In this document: piece by piece, positions 1-12,043 of the stretch
Position numbering within the stretch: the stretch's first letter is position 1
Layout: every line of letters begins with the position of its first letter
Assembly (NCBI GenBank): GCA_021323255.1
Contig: JAJTCL010000008.1
Location: 1-39,290 of the forward strand
Origin: Propionibacteriaceae bacterium
GTDB taxonomy: Bacteria > Actinomycetota > Actinomycetes > Propionibacteriales > Propionibacteriaceae
Length of the DNA stretch: 39,290 bases
Direction: 5' to 3'
Position numbers and translations under genes: made by a program
The notes under the pieces: model-generated
What the model saw: the letters and a program-made list of their open reading frames with translations, nothing else
What the model was told of the DNA's origin: nothing
The model's database searches: none

Positions 1-1484
1 GCGGTGTGCAGCACCGTGTCACGCCGCTCAGGATCGTCGCCGAGCTTCCATGGCTCGGTGTCTGAAAGGTACTTGTTTGCTGCGCCAACCAGCCGCATGG
101 CTTCGGTAATGGCCAGCTTGAACCGGTTCCGCCGCAGCAACGCGCCCACGGTGTCGAATGCCTCGCCAGAGGTGCGCAACAGCTCATGATCAACATCCAG
201 GAGTGTGCCCGGTGCCGGGATTGCTCCGTTGTTCCGGTACGCCATGGAGATCGAGCGGTTCACCAGGTTGCCCCACTCATTGGCCAGCTCGAAGTTGGTG
301 CGGCGCACAAACTCATCCCAGGTGAAGTCGCTGTCGGTGGTCTCCGGGCCGGCGACAGCGATGAAGTAGCGCAAGGCATCGGGCCCGAAATCACGCAGGA
401 AATCGCCGACGTAGATCACCCTGCCGCGGCTGGTGGAGAATTTCGAGCCACTCATGGTCAGGTATTCGCTCGAGACGATCTCGTCAGGCAGGCGGAGCTC
501 ACCGAGCGGCCCGACCGTGCCGCCATGATCACCTTCGCCGTTGTGCCCGAGCAGGATTCCCGGCCAGATCACCGTGTGGAAGACGATGTTGTCCTTGCCC
601 ATGAAGTAGTAGCCGCGCGCCTCAGGGTCGATCCACCATTGCTGCCAGGCGTCCGGATTGCCGGTGCGCCGCGCCCACTCAACCGACGCCGAGAGGTAAC
701 CAATCACGGCGTCGAACCAGACGTAGATCCGCTTCATCGGTTGGTCACGCCAGCCCTCGAGCGGTACTGGCACGCCCCAATCCAGGTCGCGTGTGATGGC
801 TCGTGGCCTGAGATCCTTCAGCAGGTTCTGGCTGAACTTCAACACGTTAGGACGCCAGTCGGTACGCGATCCCAGCCACTTCCCGAGGGAGCCTGCTAGC
901 GCCGGAAGGTCAAGGAAAAAATGCTCGGTCTCGATGAACTTGGGCGTTTCCCCATTGATCCGCGATTTTGGGTTGAGCAGGTCGATGGGGTCGAGTTGGT
1001 TGCCGCAGTTGTCGCACTGGTCGCCGCGCGCGCTGGGGTAGCCGCAGATCGGGCAGGTGCCCTCGATGTACCTGTCCGGCAATGTTCGTCCGGTGGACGG
1101 GCTTACCGCACCCATCGCGGTCTTGGGTACCACGTAGCCGTTCCGGTGCAGGCCCAGGAACAGATCCTGAACAACGGCATAGTGGTTGCGGGTGGTGGTC
1201 CGGGTGAAGAGGTCGTATGACAGACCGAGGCTGCGCAGATCCTCCACGATCACCCGGTTGTACTTGTCGGCCAGCTCGCGGTTATCCAGACCCTCCAGCT
1301 CGGCCTGGACCAAGATGGGCGTGCCGTGCTCGTCGGTTCCCGAGACCATCAAGACCTCGTGGCCACTCATCCGCATGAATCGCGCGAAGATGTCGGAGGG
1401 AACCCCGAAGCCTGAGACGTGACCGATGTGGCGAGGGCCGTTTGCATAAGGCCATGCCACTGCGGTCAGGACGCGCGAAGTCAT
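1..1484 (-). CDS. metG: methionyl-tRNA synthetase, C-terminus cut by window edge
   Basis: Charges tRNA-Met with methionine in the cytoplasm. The frame opens at an ATG (1482-1484) and is open to the left edge, giving about 494 residues; the family is usually near 600, so the C-terminus lies outside. The protein begins [20 protein letters not shown], carrying the class I HIGH-type signature as HIGH in [10 protein letters not shown]. It then has a Cys-x2-Cys zinc knuckle pair (CPICG, CDNCG) and the KMSKS equivalent as KFSTSR in [10 protein letters not shown]. It is the last gene of a minus-strand run, after adenosine deaminase with about 60 bp between. Identification is secure; only completeness is limited by the window. 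Confidence 0.96.
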   Translation of the reverse strand, partial: MTSRVLTAVAWPYANGPRHIGHVSGFGVPSDIFARFMRMSGHEVLMVSGTDEHGTPILVQAELEGLDNRELADKYNRVIVEDLRSLGLSYDLFTRTTTRNHYAVVQDLFLGLHRNGYVVPKTAMGAVSPSTGRTLPDRYIEGTCPICGYPSARGDQCDNCGNQLDPIDLLNPKSRINGETPKFIETEHFFLDLPALAGSLGKWLGSRTDWRPNVLKFSQNLLKDLRPRAITRDLDWGVPVPLEGWRDQPMKRIYVWFDAVIGYLSASVEWARRTGNPDAWQQWWIDPEARGYYFMGKDNIVFHTVIWPGILLGHNGEGDHGGTVGPLGELRLPDEIVSSEYLTMSGSKFSTSRGRVIYVGDFLRDFGPDALRYFIAVAGPETTDSDFTWDEFVRRTNFELANEWGNLVNRSISMAYRNNGAIPAPGTLLDVDHELLRTSGEAFDTVGALLRRNRFKLAITEAMRLVGAANKYLSDTEPWKLGDDPERRDTVLHT

Positions 1485-1543
1485 GGGCTAAACCCTAGCC
1501 GGGGCGCGACAGGGACCGGTCTGATGTTCATCTGGGGTTCGCT

Positions 1544-2605
1544 CTATCCAGCCGTCGCGATGCGCTGCACGAGCGCCTTGCGGACGCCGTACGCCGCGAA
1601 GACGCTTTTTGCGGCGTTGATCCCGAGCCTGCGCACGTCGTCAAGCGAGTAGTCAAACGCCTCACCGAGCAGCGCGAACTCCCTGGTCAAGGTTGTTGCA
1701 CTCATCAGCCTGTTGTCGGGATTGACCGTTACGCGAAAACCAAGGCGGTCCAAACGATGGATCGGATGCGCCTCGATCGAGGGCACTGTGCCGGTCTGCA
1801 CATTGGACGAAGGGCACATCTCGAGTGGAATCTGTTCGTTGAGCAGGTATCCGGCGAAGTCCCCGAGCACCGCGTCACCCGCATCGTCTTGCTGAATGTC
1901 CTCGATGATCGCGACACCGTGACCAATCCGGTTGGCGCCGCAGACCTTCACCGCCTCGCAGATGGATTCCCAGCCATCGGCTTCGCCGGCGTGAATCGTG
2001 TAGTACGCGCTGTTGCGCCGCAGCAACTGAAAGGACTCCAAAAACCGCGACGACGGATAGCCGTTTTCCGGGCCGGCTAGGTCGAAGCCGGCGACTCCGT
2101 GGTCGCGATAGCTCAGGGCCAGTTCGGCGACATCGCGCGTCGGCTCCGCCTGCCGCATCGCAGTGAGCAATTGCCGGACCTCGATATCCTGCCCGCGCGC
2201 CCGACACCTCGCCATTCCCTCGGCCAGGCCGTCGCGGACGGCTTCGACAGACTGCCGCAGCGTCAAGCCTTCCCTCAGATGCTGTTCCGGTGCCCAGCGC
2301 GCCTCCCCATAGATGACTCCATCGGCGGCCAGATCCGCTACGAACTCGGCGGCCACCCTTCGCAGATTCGCCGCTGTCTGGGTGACTGCGATGGTCTGAT
2401 CAAATGTCTCCAGGTAACGCGCCAAGGATCCCGAGTCGGCCGATTCGGCAAACCACCGACCAAGATCATCAGCGTTGTCGGCCGGCAGCCTGTGCCCGCT
2501 GTCGGCCGCCAGTTCGATGATCGTCTGCGGCCGCAACGCGCCATCAAGATGATCATGCAGCGATACCTTCGGAAACGCCTGCAGCGTTTCCAGGTCGAGG
2601 CTCAC
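1544..2605 (-). CDS. add: adenosine deaminase
   Basis: Hydrolyses adenosine or deoxyadenosine to inosine or deoxyinosine in purine salvage. The 353-residue product shows the metal-binding HxH near the N-terminus (H17 and H19 in SLHDHLDGALRP), then HAGEADG, GHG, CPSSNVQT and VNPDNRLMS, the last carrying the catalytic Asp in NPDNR where the family usually has NTDxP or NTDNR. I chose the GTG at 2603-2605 because it gives the usual start VSLDLETLQAFPK and overlaps the cytidine deaminase stop by four bases (GTGA), so the two are probably translationally coupled. The open frame extends upstream to 2839, but that part is only the shadow of cdd. Confident on function; start very likely. Confidence 0.95.
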   Translation of the reverse strand: MSLDLETLQAFPKVSLHDHLDGALRPQTIIELAADSGHRLPADNADDLGRWFAESADSGSLARYLETFDQTIAVTQTAANLRRVAAEFVADLAADGVIYGEARWAPEQHLREGLTLRQSVEAVRDGLAEGMARCRARGQDIEVRQLLTAMRQAEPTRDVAELALSYRDHGVAGFDLAGPENGYPSSRFLESFQLLRRNSAYYTIHAGEADGWESICEAVKVCGANRIGHGVAIIEDIQQDDAGDAVLGDFAGYLLNEQIPLEMCPSSNVQTGTVPSIEAHPIHRLDRLGFRVTVNPDNRLMSATTLTREFALLGEAFDYSLDDVRRLGINAAKSVFAAYGVRKALVQRIATAG

Positions 2606-3048
2606 GACGGGCGACGTGCCAGGTCGGCCGGCCCGTAGGCCTGGGGCAGCACGGCACTCATCGGAAGGATCCCGGCTGGTGTGTCGACCAGGCACTCGGC
2701 ACCGCCCTGCTCCCAGAGCAGTTGACGGCAGCGACCGCATGGCATCAGCACCGACCCCGTTCCGTCGACGCAGGCAAATGCCACCAGCCGCCCCCCGCCA
2801 CTGGCATGCAGCGCCGAGACCAGACCACACTCGGCGCACAGGGTCGCGCCGTACGCAGCGTTCTCGACGTTGCAGCCGGTCACCACCCGTCCGTCTTCGA
2901 CCAGCGCCGCCGCACCCACCGGGAAGCGAGAGTACGGCGCATAGGCATGCTCGCTGGCCTTTCGTGCTGCGGCACGCAGTTGCTCCCAGTCGACGGTTAC
3001 CGGCCCTTCGACAGACTCAGGGCTCATCTGGACAGGCTCAGGGGACAT
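2602..3048 (-). CDS. cdd: cytidine deaminase
   Basis: Deaminates cytidine and deoxycytidine to uridines in pyrimidine salvage. The zinc site is visible as C71-A-E73 (TLCAE) and PCGRC (C104, C107), with the substrate loop NVENAAYG. With the ATG at 3048 the protein has 148 residues, somewhat longer than the usual ~130. The surplus N-terminus (MSPEPVQMSPESVEGP) is encoded by two degenerate copies of a dispersed 19-bp repeat, and conserved sequence starts only at VDWEQLRAAA. A GTG at 3057 and an internal ATG at 3027 are alternative starts. It overlaps add by four bases, forming a salvage pair; no thymidine phosphorylase gene lies beside it in this window. Confidence 0.93.
   Translation of the reverse strand: MSPEPVQMSPESVEGPVTVDWEQLRAAARKASEHAYAPYSRFPVGAAALVEDGRVVTGCNVENAAYGATLCAECGLVSALHASGGGRLVAFACVDGTGSVLMPCGRCRQLLWEQGGAECLVDTPAGILPMSAVLPQAYGPADLARRPS
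3004..3044. repeat. two adjacent degenerate copies of a CCCTGAGCCTGTCGAAGGG repeat
   Basis: Read on the minus strand, 3022-3004 is CCCTGAGTCTGTCGAAGGG and 3044-3028 is CCCCTGAGCCTGTCCAG, two near copies of one 19-bp word. A third copy lies at 17793-17815. From memory, this word occurs as a dispersed repeat in a range of high-GC bacterial genomes. Here it lies inside the 5' end of cdd and is translated as (S)PEPV-type residues. Confidence 0.75.
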
Positions 3049-3189
3049 TGTTCTCACTACTACTCGAACGGAATGCCGTCGGCTGCCGGCGGTCTGACGC
3101 GACCTACCAACCCGCTACGGCGATGATCTTGGCGACGTACGGGGCTCCTGATGAGGAGTCGGCATCAATCCTGCCGTAGCAGTCCGCGC

Positions 3190-4410
3190 CTAAATCGCCG
3201 GGCGCTCGAAAGTGGTCGCCACTCCGGCAAGAACCTTGACGCCGACCGGGATGCATCTCTCGTCGACGACGAAGTTCGGCTGGTGGATGTCGGGGCAGAT
3301 CTCGCCCGGGGTTCGGACGCCCAGACGTCCTAAGGCACCGGGAACCTGCTGCAACATCCAGGAGAAGTCTTCTCCACCGAGGGACTGCTCAGTCGCCGTC
3401 ACCGAATCCGGCCCGAGCATCTCTTCGGCTGCCCGTGTCAGTCGGCGTACACCGCGCGCATGGTTGACGGCGGGAGGCACTCCTTCGGTGACGGCTACGT
3501 CCACCTCGACGCCGAATGGCCTGACGATCTCGGCGGCTAGCTCGGGGATGAGCTGCTTGGCCAGCTGCCAGCCGGCGGCATCCAGCGCCCGCAGCGTCCC
3601 GACAATCTCCCCAGTGCGAGGGATGGCATTCGCTACTGAACCGGAATGCATGGACCCCCACATCAGCGAGACTCCGCTGCGCGGATCGATCCGTCGAGAC
3701 AACAAGAGCTGGGTCATGGTCGCCAAGGCGCCGAGCGCCCCGATGATGTCCTGCGTCAGCTGCGGCCGCGACGTGTGACCGCCGGTCCCGCTCAGGCTGA
3801 TGTTCACCTGGTCGACTGCGGAGGTAATCGGTCCGACCTTGAGGGCGATCTGGCCAACATCGGTTCGCGGGTCGCAGTGCAGCGCGTAGATCTCGGTAAG
3901 GTCGTGCAGCACGCCACCGTCGATCGCGTCGAGTGCTCCACCGGGGCTGGTCTCCTCTGCGGGCTGAAAGATCAGCCGGACCCCTCGGGGAAGCAGATCG
4001 AGGTCACGGAGCCGGGACAAGACGATGCCGACCCCGAGCAAGATCGCCGTGTGCACATCGTGCCCGCACGCGTGGCACACTCCAGGGTTCTTTGAGGCAT
4101 AGTCGACAGCCTTGCCGTCGGGAATAGTCAGCGCATCAATGTCGGCCCGCAGTCCCACCAGGCCGGTGGAGTCGTCGAAGCCGCCCGGCAACACATCGCA
4201 ATAGGCACCGGTACCAATCGGAAGCACCTTCGCGACAAGTCCGGACCGCTCCAGGTGGTCGACGATCAGCGCAGTGGTGCGATGCTCGTGATTCCCGATT
4301 TCCGGGTGGGCATGAATATCGCGCCGGATAGCAATGAGGCGCTCATTCAGAGCGCCTGCAATGCGTACGATCTCGGCGCGTCGGGCTGCGTCACGGTCGG
4401 CTTCTGGCAT
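3190..4410 (-). CDS. M20 family metallo-amidohydrolase (hippurate/N-acyl amino acid hydrolase type)
   Basis: Predicted cytoplasmic zinc- or manganese-dependent amidohydrolase of peptidase family M20 (subfamily D), which removes acyl groups from N-acyl amino acids; the true substrate cannot be read from the sequence. The 406-residue product has HPEIGNHEHRTT near the N-terminus, the metal-binding HACGHDVHT, the catalytic Glu pair in FQPAEETSPGGA, and the C-terminal GGEDFSWML. The length is normal. I chose the ATG at 4408-4410 (MPEADRDAARRAE), since the 41 residues upstream of it in the open frame look non-coding and a GGGGTGAAAG stretch precedes it. It stands alone between the mutase gene (65 bp upstream) and cdd. 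About 140 bp separates it from cdd, with only a weak CTCCT-GATG-AGGAG inverted repeat. Confidence 0.88.
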   Translation of the reverse strand: MPEADRDAARRAEIVRIAGALNERLIAIRRDIHAHPEIGNHEHRTTALIVDHLERSGLVAKVLPIGTGAYCDVLPGGFDDSTGLVGLRADIDALTIPDGKAVDYASKNPGVCHACGHDVHTAILLGVGIVLSRLRDLDLLPRGVRLIFQPAEETSPGGALDAIDGGVLHDLTEIYALHCDPRTDVGQIALKVGPITSAVDQVNISLSGTGGHTSRPQLTQDIIGALGALATMTQLLLSRRIDPRSGVSLMWGSMHSGSVANAIPRTGEIVGTLRALDAAGWQLAKQLIPELAAEIVRPFGVEVDVAVTEGVPPAVNHARGVRRLTRAAEEMLGPDSVTATEQSLGGEDFSWMLQQVPGALGRLGVRTPGEICPDIHQPNFVVDERCIPVGVKVLAGVATTFERPAI

Positions 4411-4474
4411 CGCGTTCAGTCTTTCACCCCGAGCAGGTGAAGGTCGGAAGGCGTTCCGAGTCGTAACAAGACGG

Positions 4475-6112
<1,638 letters not shown>

Positions 6113-6201
6113 TCCGACGCTCGCAGAGGCTTGTGTCCTGCTCGCGCATCGAGAGGCGGACGTTTCCCATCACAGCCGTCAAAACGACCGGCTCTGTCTC
6201 G

Positions 6202-7440
6202 TCAAACGAGCACCGAGCTCTGCGCCAGCGCGACAGCTGAATCGATCATGCGTATCGTCTCGTTTTCCCAGTTTGGTTCCTGGCCACGATAAGGTCCGGT
6301 GGCGAGCGAGACGATGACTCCGGCCGCCCGCAGCCGCAGCTCGGCCGGATCCACCCGCGTGTCGAAGACCTGTAGCCAGAGATTGATCAAGCGGGCCAAA
6401 CCGGCGGCCTGTTCGGGAGTCATTCGCTGCATCGTGGAGAGGTGCGCGATCATGCATGCAAGATCATCAGCCCGCTGCCCCGGGCCCATGGTGTCGATAT
6501 CGAGCAAACCGGTGATCAAGCCGTCGGAGACGAACAGTTGGCCCTCGTGGAAGTCACCGTGGGTAGGTTCCAGGCCGGGCTGGGCACCAGCCAAGCCCCC
6601 GGAGACCTGAGCCACCAGCCACCCAAGCTGTGGATCCAACGCCGGCAGGGCGGCGGCGATGATCTCTGCGTACGACGCCACTGCACCCGTCCACGGTGGC
6701 CGGCGCGGCAACCCCGCTACAGCAGCAGGCAGAGAGTCGAGCAACATGATCATGCTCTCGGCCGTGCAGGGCATGGCCTCGTCGAAGATGGCTTGGGACA
6801 GCGGTCGGCCCGGCAGCTCGTGCAGCACCAGAACGAAGTCAGCCGTCGCAGCTGCCACCAGTGCTGCAGGAAATCGAGCATGCCGCAGCAGCTCGTGACG
6901 TTGCAGGGTCGGCGCGTACGCGGACTCACGCAGCACCTTGACGAAGAAGGTTCGTGGTCCATCGTTGGTGCTGATCACGGCCTCGAGCACCGCACGTCGG
7001 CGTGGCCGATAGCTGATCATCTTCAGAGAGATGCTGTCGCCCGTCACTTGATGATCTAGAACCCGATGCTCGTTGAGCAGCGCAGCCAGCGCGTTGGGGA
7101 CGGCGGCACGCGGTAAGCCCGGTAGATCAGGGTCGTTCGGGTACAACCAGACCGCAACCTCACGTTCCCCGTCACCGAAGATCACCGCACGTTCGTCGCT
7201 GCCCCGGCGGCCGCCCACTCGGGCGCTGGCGCCAAGCAGTTCGGTGCGGCGGCCGGCCGGCCAGTCAACGGCCGCGGAGTAGGTGGCGGTCGTGGAATGC
7301 CGTGGGTTGGCATCAACATGATCCAGCCGCCACGAGACGAGGCTGCCACCGGCATGCTCGACCGCGGCCGATAGCAGGTCCTTTACCTCGGCCGAAGTCA
7401 GCAAAGTCGACCCGTCGGGGTCCCCCGAAGCGGTCACCAC
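6202..7440 (-). CDS. APH-fold phosphotransferase of unknown substrate
   Basis: Member of the aminoglycoside phosphotransferase/choline kinase-like fold; the substrate is unknown and nothing here argues for drug resistance. In 412 residues, the N-terminal ~150 do not match a motif I know. The kinase part shows the conserved Lys in FFVKVLRESAY, the brenner-type catalytic HGDFHEGQLF, and the metal-binding LLDIDTMGPGQRADDLA. The start is one of two consecutive GTG codons (7440 or 7437); 56 bp separates it from the divergent antiporter gene. It precedes the mutase gene on the same strand with an ~90 bp gap that holds the direct repeat at 6065-6151, so co-transcription is possible but not shown. 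Confidence 0.8.
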   Translation of the reverse strand: MVTASGDPDGSTLLTSAEVKDLLSAAVEHAGGSLVSWRLDHVDANPRHSTTATYSAAVDWPAGRRTELLGASARVGGRRGSDERAVIFGDGEREVAVWLYPNDPDLPGLPRAAVPNALAALLNEHRVLDHQVTGDSISLKMISYRPRRRAVLEAVISTNDGPRTFFVKVLRESAYAPTLQRHELLRHARFPAALVAAATADFVLVLHELPGRPLSQAIFDEAMPCTAESMIMLLDSLPAAVAGLPRRPPWTGAVASYAEIIAAALPALDPQLGWLVAQVSGGLAGAQPGLEPTHGDFHEGQLFVSDGLITGLLDIDTMGPGQRADDLACMIAHLSTMQRMTPEQAAGLARLINLWLQVFDTRVDPAELRLRAAGVIVSLATGPYRGQEPNWENETIRMIDSAVALAQSSVLV

Positions 7441-7496
7441 ACGATCCTTACATACGGTTTCGACGAGCGATCCGCTCCGGATGGAAGCATGGCAGT

Positions 7497-9383
7497 GTGA
7501 CTATCGCTCTCAGCATCCTGGCCCTGGTCGCCACGGTGCTCGCCGTGACAGCCTTGGCGCATCGGATCCGGTTCTCCGCACCGCTGCTGCTGATGCTGGT
7601 TGGGATCGGGGTGTCCTTCCTGCCCTTCGTCGACATCCCTGAGTTGTCGTCTGAAGTCGTGCTGCTCGGCTTCCTGCCACCGTTGCTGTACGCCGCAGCC
7701 ATCCGAACCTCGGTCATTGACTTCCGCGCGAATCGTCGATCCATCGCGCAGCTTTCGGTGCTGCTCGTGGTCGTCACTGCCTTGGGCGTCGGCCTGATCA
7801 CGTGGCTGATCTTGCCGGTGAGCTTCCCGGTGGCCTTCGCCTTGGGCGCAGTGGTGGCGCCGCCCGATGCCATCGCCGCCACCACGATCGCCCGGCGCAT
7901 CGGACTGCCCCGCCGCTTGGTCACCATCCTGGAGGGCGAGTCCTTGGTGAACGATGCAACCGCAATCACCTGCCTGAGAGTGGCGATTGCCGCCATCGCG
8001 GGCACCCTGACGGCAACCCAGGCGACGGTTGGCTTCCTCATCGCCGCCCTGGGCGGATTTGCGGTCGGCCTGGTAGTGGCCCTGATTGCCATCCCTATCC
8101 GAATGCGGATTACCCAACCTGTTTTCGACACGGCGATCTCGATCCTGATGCCGTTCGCGGCGTACCTGCCTGCGGAGGAGTTGAACATCGGCGGCCTTCA
8201 CGGCTCGGGTGTCATCGCCGTCGTGACCGCAGGCTTGATCCTCGGCCACAAGTCACCGGTCATCCAGTCGGGCCAGTCCCGGCTCAGCGAGCGGGTGAAC
8301 TGGGCAACCATCGAGTTCCTGCTGGTGGGCACAGTTTTTCTGATTATCGGCCTGCAGGCGCGCGGGATCATCGAGGCCAACTCTGAATCCGAGCTTTCCG
8401 GATGGCAGATCGCCGGGTTCTGCGGGGCCGTCCTGGCCGGCGTCATTGGTATCCGGCTGCTCTGGGTCCTCGGCACGCGTCCGATCCTGTTCCGCCGTGA
8501 CAAGGACACTGGCACTGGGCCTGTCCCGTGGTCGTACGCATTGGTGGTCGGCTGGGCCGGATTGCGCGGCGTTGTGACCCTAGCGGCGGCCTTCTTGATT
8601 CCCGAAGGTGTGCCTCTCCGCGAGACGTTGATCTTCGCCGCCATGGTGGTCACCGCCGGAACCCTGCTGCTCCAGGGCCTCACGTTGCCGCTCCTGGTCC
8701 GTGCCTTGAAGCTGCGCGGCCCGGATCCCCGCTCGGACGCCTTGCAAGCCGCCACCGTGCTGCAGACATCGAGTAACGCCGCCATCGCCTACCTTGACGA
8801 CATTGTGGGTCCGGATGACGCACCTCGGACTGTAGAGGTGCTCCGCGCCCGCATCACCTCACGGCCCGAGGCCATGTGGGAGAAGCTCGGCAGGCCTGGC
8901 GACACCGAGACGCCCGCTGAGCAGTATCGGCGGCTCCGGCTGCAGACACTCGATCTCGAGCGGAACGAGGTGTTGAAGATCCGCTCCAGTGGCACGGTTG
9001 ATCACGACATCATCGAGCAGGTGCTCGGATCATTCGACATCGAGGAGTCGATGCTCACCGTTGCCACCGAGCAGTCCGATGGGCTCTCCGAGGACGCGCC
9101 AGTCACAACGCCGACTGTGGCAGCCGGTCCTTGTGGTCACATCGAGCACTCGCCCGCCATAATCGATCCGAGCGGTCCAGGCATCTGCCAGGACTGTCTC
9201 CGCGAGGGTACGCGTACGGTGCACCTGCGCATCTGTCTCAGCTGCGGAAACGTCGGATGCTGCAACTCCTCGGTTGGCCGGCATGCCGAGCGGCACTTCA
9301 TGCAGAGCACCCATCCGGTGGTACGAAGTTTCGAGCCTGGCGAATCGTGGCGCTGGTGCTATGTCGACGAGCGGATCGGGTGA
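7497..9383 (+). CDS. Na+/H+ antiporter (CPA1/NhaP-like) with C-terminal UBP-type zinc finger
   Basis: Membrane cation/proton exchanger. From the GTG at 7497 (GGAAG about nine bases upstream) the product is 628 residues. About residues 1-400 are a series of hydrophobic helices with CPA1 signatures: a LPPLLYAAA segment, VVAPPDAIAATTIAR and GESLVNDATA, whose Asn-Asp pair is the usual ion-binding site, and later WAGLRGVVTLAAA. A cytosolic stretch of ~130 residues follows, then from residue 546 a zinc-finger-like module with PCGH, CQDC, CLSCGNVGCC and three later histidines (GRHAERHF, STHPVV), ending in WRWCYVDERIG. This matches the ubiquitin-protease-associated zf-UBP family. In a bacterium its ligand is unknown. 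The upstream frame to 7302 is the shadow of the phosphotransferase. Confidence 0.9.
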   Translation: MTIALSILALVATVLAVTALAHRIRFSAPLLLMLVGIGVSFLPFVDIPELSSEVVLLGFLPPLLYAAAIRTSVIDFRANRRSIAQLSVLLVVVTALGVGLITWLILPVSFPVAFALGAVVAPPDAIAATTIARRIGLPRRLVTILEGESLVNDATAITCLRVAIAAIAGTLTATQATVGFLIAALGGFAVGLVVALIAIPIRMRITQPVFDTAISILMPFAAYLPAEELNIGGLHGSGVIAVVTAGLILGHKSPVIQSGQSRLSERVNWATIEFLLVGTVFLIIGLQARGIIEANSESELSGWQIAGFCGAVLAGVIGIRLLWVLGTRPILFRRDKDTGTGPVPWSYALVVGWAGLRGVVTLAAAFLIPEGVPLRETLIFAAMVVTAGTLLLQGLTLPLLVRALKLRGPDPRSDALQAATVLQTSSNAAIAYLDDIVGPDDAPRTVEVLRARITSRPEAMWEKLGRPGDTETPAEQYRRLRLQTLDLERNEVLKIRSSGTVDHDIIEQVLGSFDIEESMLTVATEQSDGLSEDAPVTTPTVAAGPCGHIEHSPAIIDPSGPGICQDCLREGTRTVHLRICLSCGNVGCCNSSVGRHAERHFMQSTHPVVRSFEPGESWRWCYVDERIG

Positions 9384-9409
9384 TTTTGGGAGTTGATCGC
9401 TCGCCCAAA
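9384..9409. terminator. possible bidirectional terminator between convergent genes
   Basis: The 38-bp gap between the antiporter stop and the trpS stop holds the inverted repeat TTTGGG (9385-9390) and CCCAAA (9404-9409) with a 13-base loop. The stem is short, so this is a weak call supported mainly by its place between two converging genes. Confidence 0.4.
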
Positions 9410-9421
9410 GTCACATCCGAC

Positions 9422-10486
<1,065 letters not shown>

Positions 10487-10532
10487 TCATTGTTCCACGG
10501 AGGTTGTAGTCGCTCGGAGCCCTTCCAGTCCG

Positions 10533-11870
10533 CTAGGGCGCTGCCGGTGTGAAGTCCTTTCCGTCCTGTCGATGAACGACGAATTCGGCTGCCCGACGTC
10601 CGTCCAGCTCGCTGACCCGAAGCTCGACTTGAGCTCGCTCGTCCTCGCGAGGGTCGCTGGAGGCGAGCTCGAGCGAAATCGCATCGCCGACGCTGGGCAG
10701 CTGGCCGAGCCGGGCCATGAAGAAGCCGGCCAAAGTGTCGTAGGGACCTTCCGGCAACACCAGACCAGTCTTCTCAGCGAAGTCGTCCAGCGTGGTCAGG
10801 CCATCGATCACCAGGTCACCCGGTACGCCAATCCGCTCCTCGCCGACGACGTCATATTCATCGGTGATGTCGCCGACGAGCTCCTCGACCAGGTCCTCCA
10901 TCGTCACGATGCCCGCCGTGCCGCCGTACTCGTCCAACACGATCGCCAGGTGCGAGGCGCTTCGTCGCATGTCGCTCAATGCTCGGAGCACCCGCACGGT
11001 GTCCGGCATCGAAAGCACCGGGCGTGCCAGCTCGGCCACCGGCGTGGTACGCGAGCTGACATCAGGGTCGAGCAGGTCGCGCACATGAACGAAGCCGACG
11101 ACGTCGTCCGCGGAGTCGCCGATCACCGGATACCGTGAGTGCGGCGCCTTGCTCAGCTCACGCACCGCGCGGTGCGCTGGCATGTCACCGGGAAGGAAGT
11201 CGACCTCAGTCCGGGGCACCATCACCTCGCGGAGCCCCCGCTCACCTGCGGCGAAGACATCGTCCACGATCCGCCGCTCCTCGTCGCCGAGCGTGGTCGA
11301 GCCGCTCACCATGGTGCGGATCTCCTCATTGGTCACCGCCTCACGGGAAACCCTCGGGTCGCCACCCAAAATTCGCACCAGGACATTGGTCGAGACCCCC
11401 AGCAGCCAGATCAGCGGACGTGCTGCGCGGGCGGTGAAATCCACCAGCGGCGCCACCGTAAGAGCGACCCCTTCTGCGCGCTGCAACGCCAGCCGCTTCG
11501 CGGTCAGCTCGCCAACTACGATCGAGACGTAGGAGATCACGATCGTGATCAAAACCAGCGAGACCGTGTCTGCGACGCCTGGGCTGAGGCCTAGTCGCTC
11601 CAACAGGGGCGCCAGATCTCCCGACAACCGGTCGGCGCCGAAGGCGGCGGCGAGGAAGCCCGACAGCGTGACACCGACCTGGACCGCAGAAAGAAAGAGG
11701 TTCGGATTGGCGGTCAGCTTCGCAACCAGCTGCCCACGCTTGCCGCGGTTGGCAAGCTGGCTCACCTGACTCTCACGGAGTGAGACGAGCGCGAACTCAG
11801 CGGCGACGAAGACGCCCCCGATGATCACCAGCAGCAAGATCAGCAGGATATTGAGAACGGCGCTAGTCAT
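10533..11870 (-). CDS. CNNM/CorC-HlyC type membrane protein with paired CBS domains
   Basis: Often annotated as hemolysin-family protein; relatives are Mg2+/cation efflux or regulatory proteins (CNNM/CorC/PaeA). The 445-residue product starts with a DUF21-type membrane domain: a first helix at MTSAVLNILLILLLVIIGG, then FVAAEFALVSLRESQ and the GVTLSGFLAAAFGA and VVGELTAKRLALQ segments. Two CBS motifs follow (about residues 215-335, with MVPRTEV and VLDEYGGTAGIVTMEDLVEE), and the C-terminal CorC/HlyC domain (about 350-435, with YDTLAGFFMARLG). It starts at the ATG 11868-11870. The transported ion is unknown. The 308 bp upstream, to the GNAT gene, hold its promoter region and a dispersed repeat. 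Confidence 0.9.
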   Translation of the reverse strand: MTSAVLNILLILLLVIIGGVFVAAEFALVSLRESQVSQLANRGKRGQLVAKLTANPNLFLSAVQVGVTLSGFLAAAFGADRLSGDLAPLLERLGLSPGVADTVSLVLITIVISYVSIVVGELTAKRLALQRAEGVALTVAPLVDFTARAARPLIWLLGVSTNVLVRILGGDPRVSREAVTNEEIRTMVSGSTTLGDEERRIVDDVFAAGERGLREVMVPRTEVDFLPGDMPAHRAVRELSKAPHSRYPVIGDSADDVVGFVHVRDLLDPDVSSRTTPVAELARPVLSMPDTVRVLRALSDMRRSASHLAIVLDEYGGTAGIVTMEDLVEELVGDITDEYDVVGEERIGVPGDLVIDGLTTLDDFAEKTGLVLPEGPYDTLAGFFMARLGQLPSVGDAISLELASSDPREDERAQVELRVSELDGRRAAEFVVHRQDGKDFTPAAP

Positions 11871-12043
11871 CGTTGCATGGGCTCAAGGATCTGTCACAGT
11901 CGGCGTCGCCGCTCACCTCAGCAAGCCTAGTGAACGAGTCTCGTCTAGGCATGGTCGGTGCCGAGAACCCCGTGATCGCGCCCACCGCCGTGGCGAGGAG
12001 GAGGGAGGGGACATGCTTCTCTTCCCCGCGCGACGTCGAAAAC

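Noticed and set aside
1-1484. metG as a truncated pseudogene
   Set aside because: The frame is intact to the window edge and all motifs seen are normal; the missing end is due to the window boundary.
6202-7440. Aminoglycoside resistance gene
   Set aside because: The kinase motifs are those of the broad APH fold only; the long unusual N-terminus and housekeeping setting give no support for drug modification.
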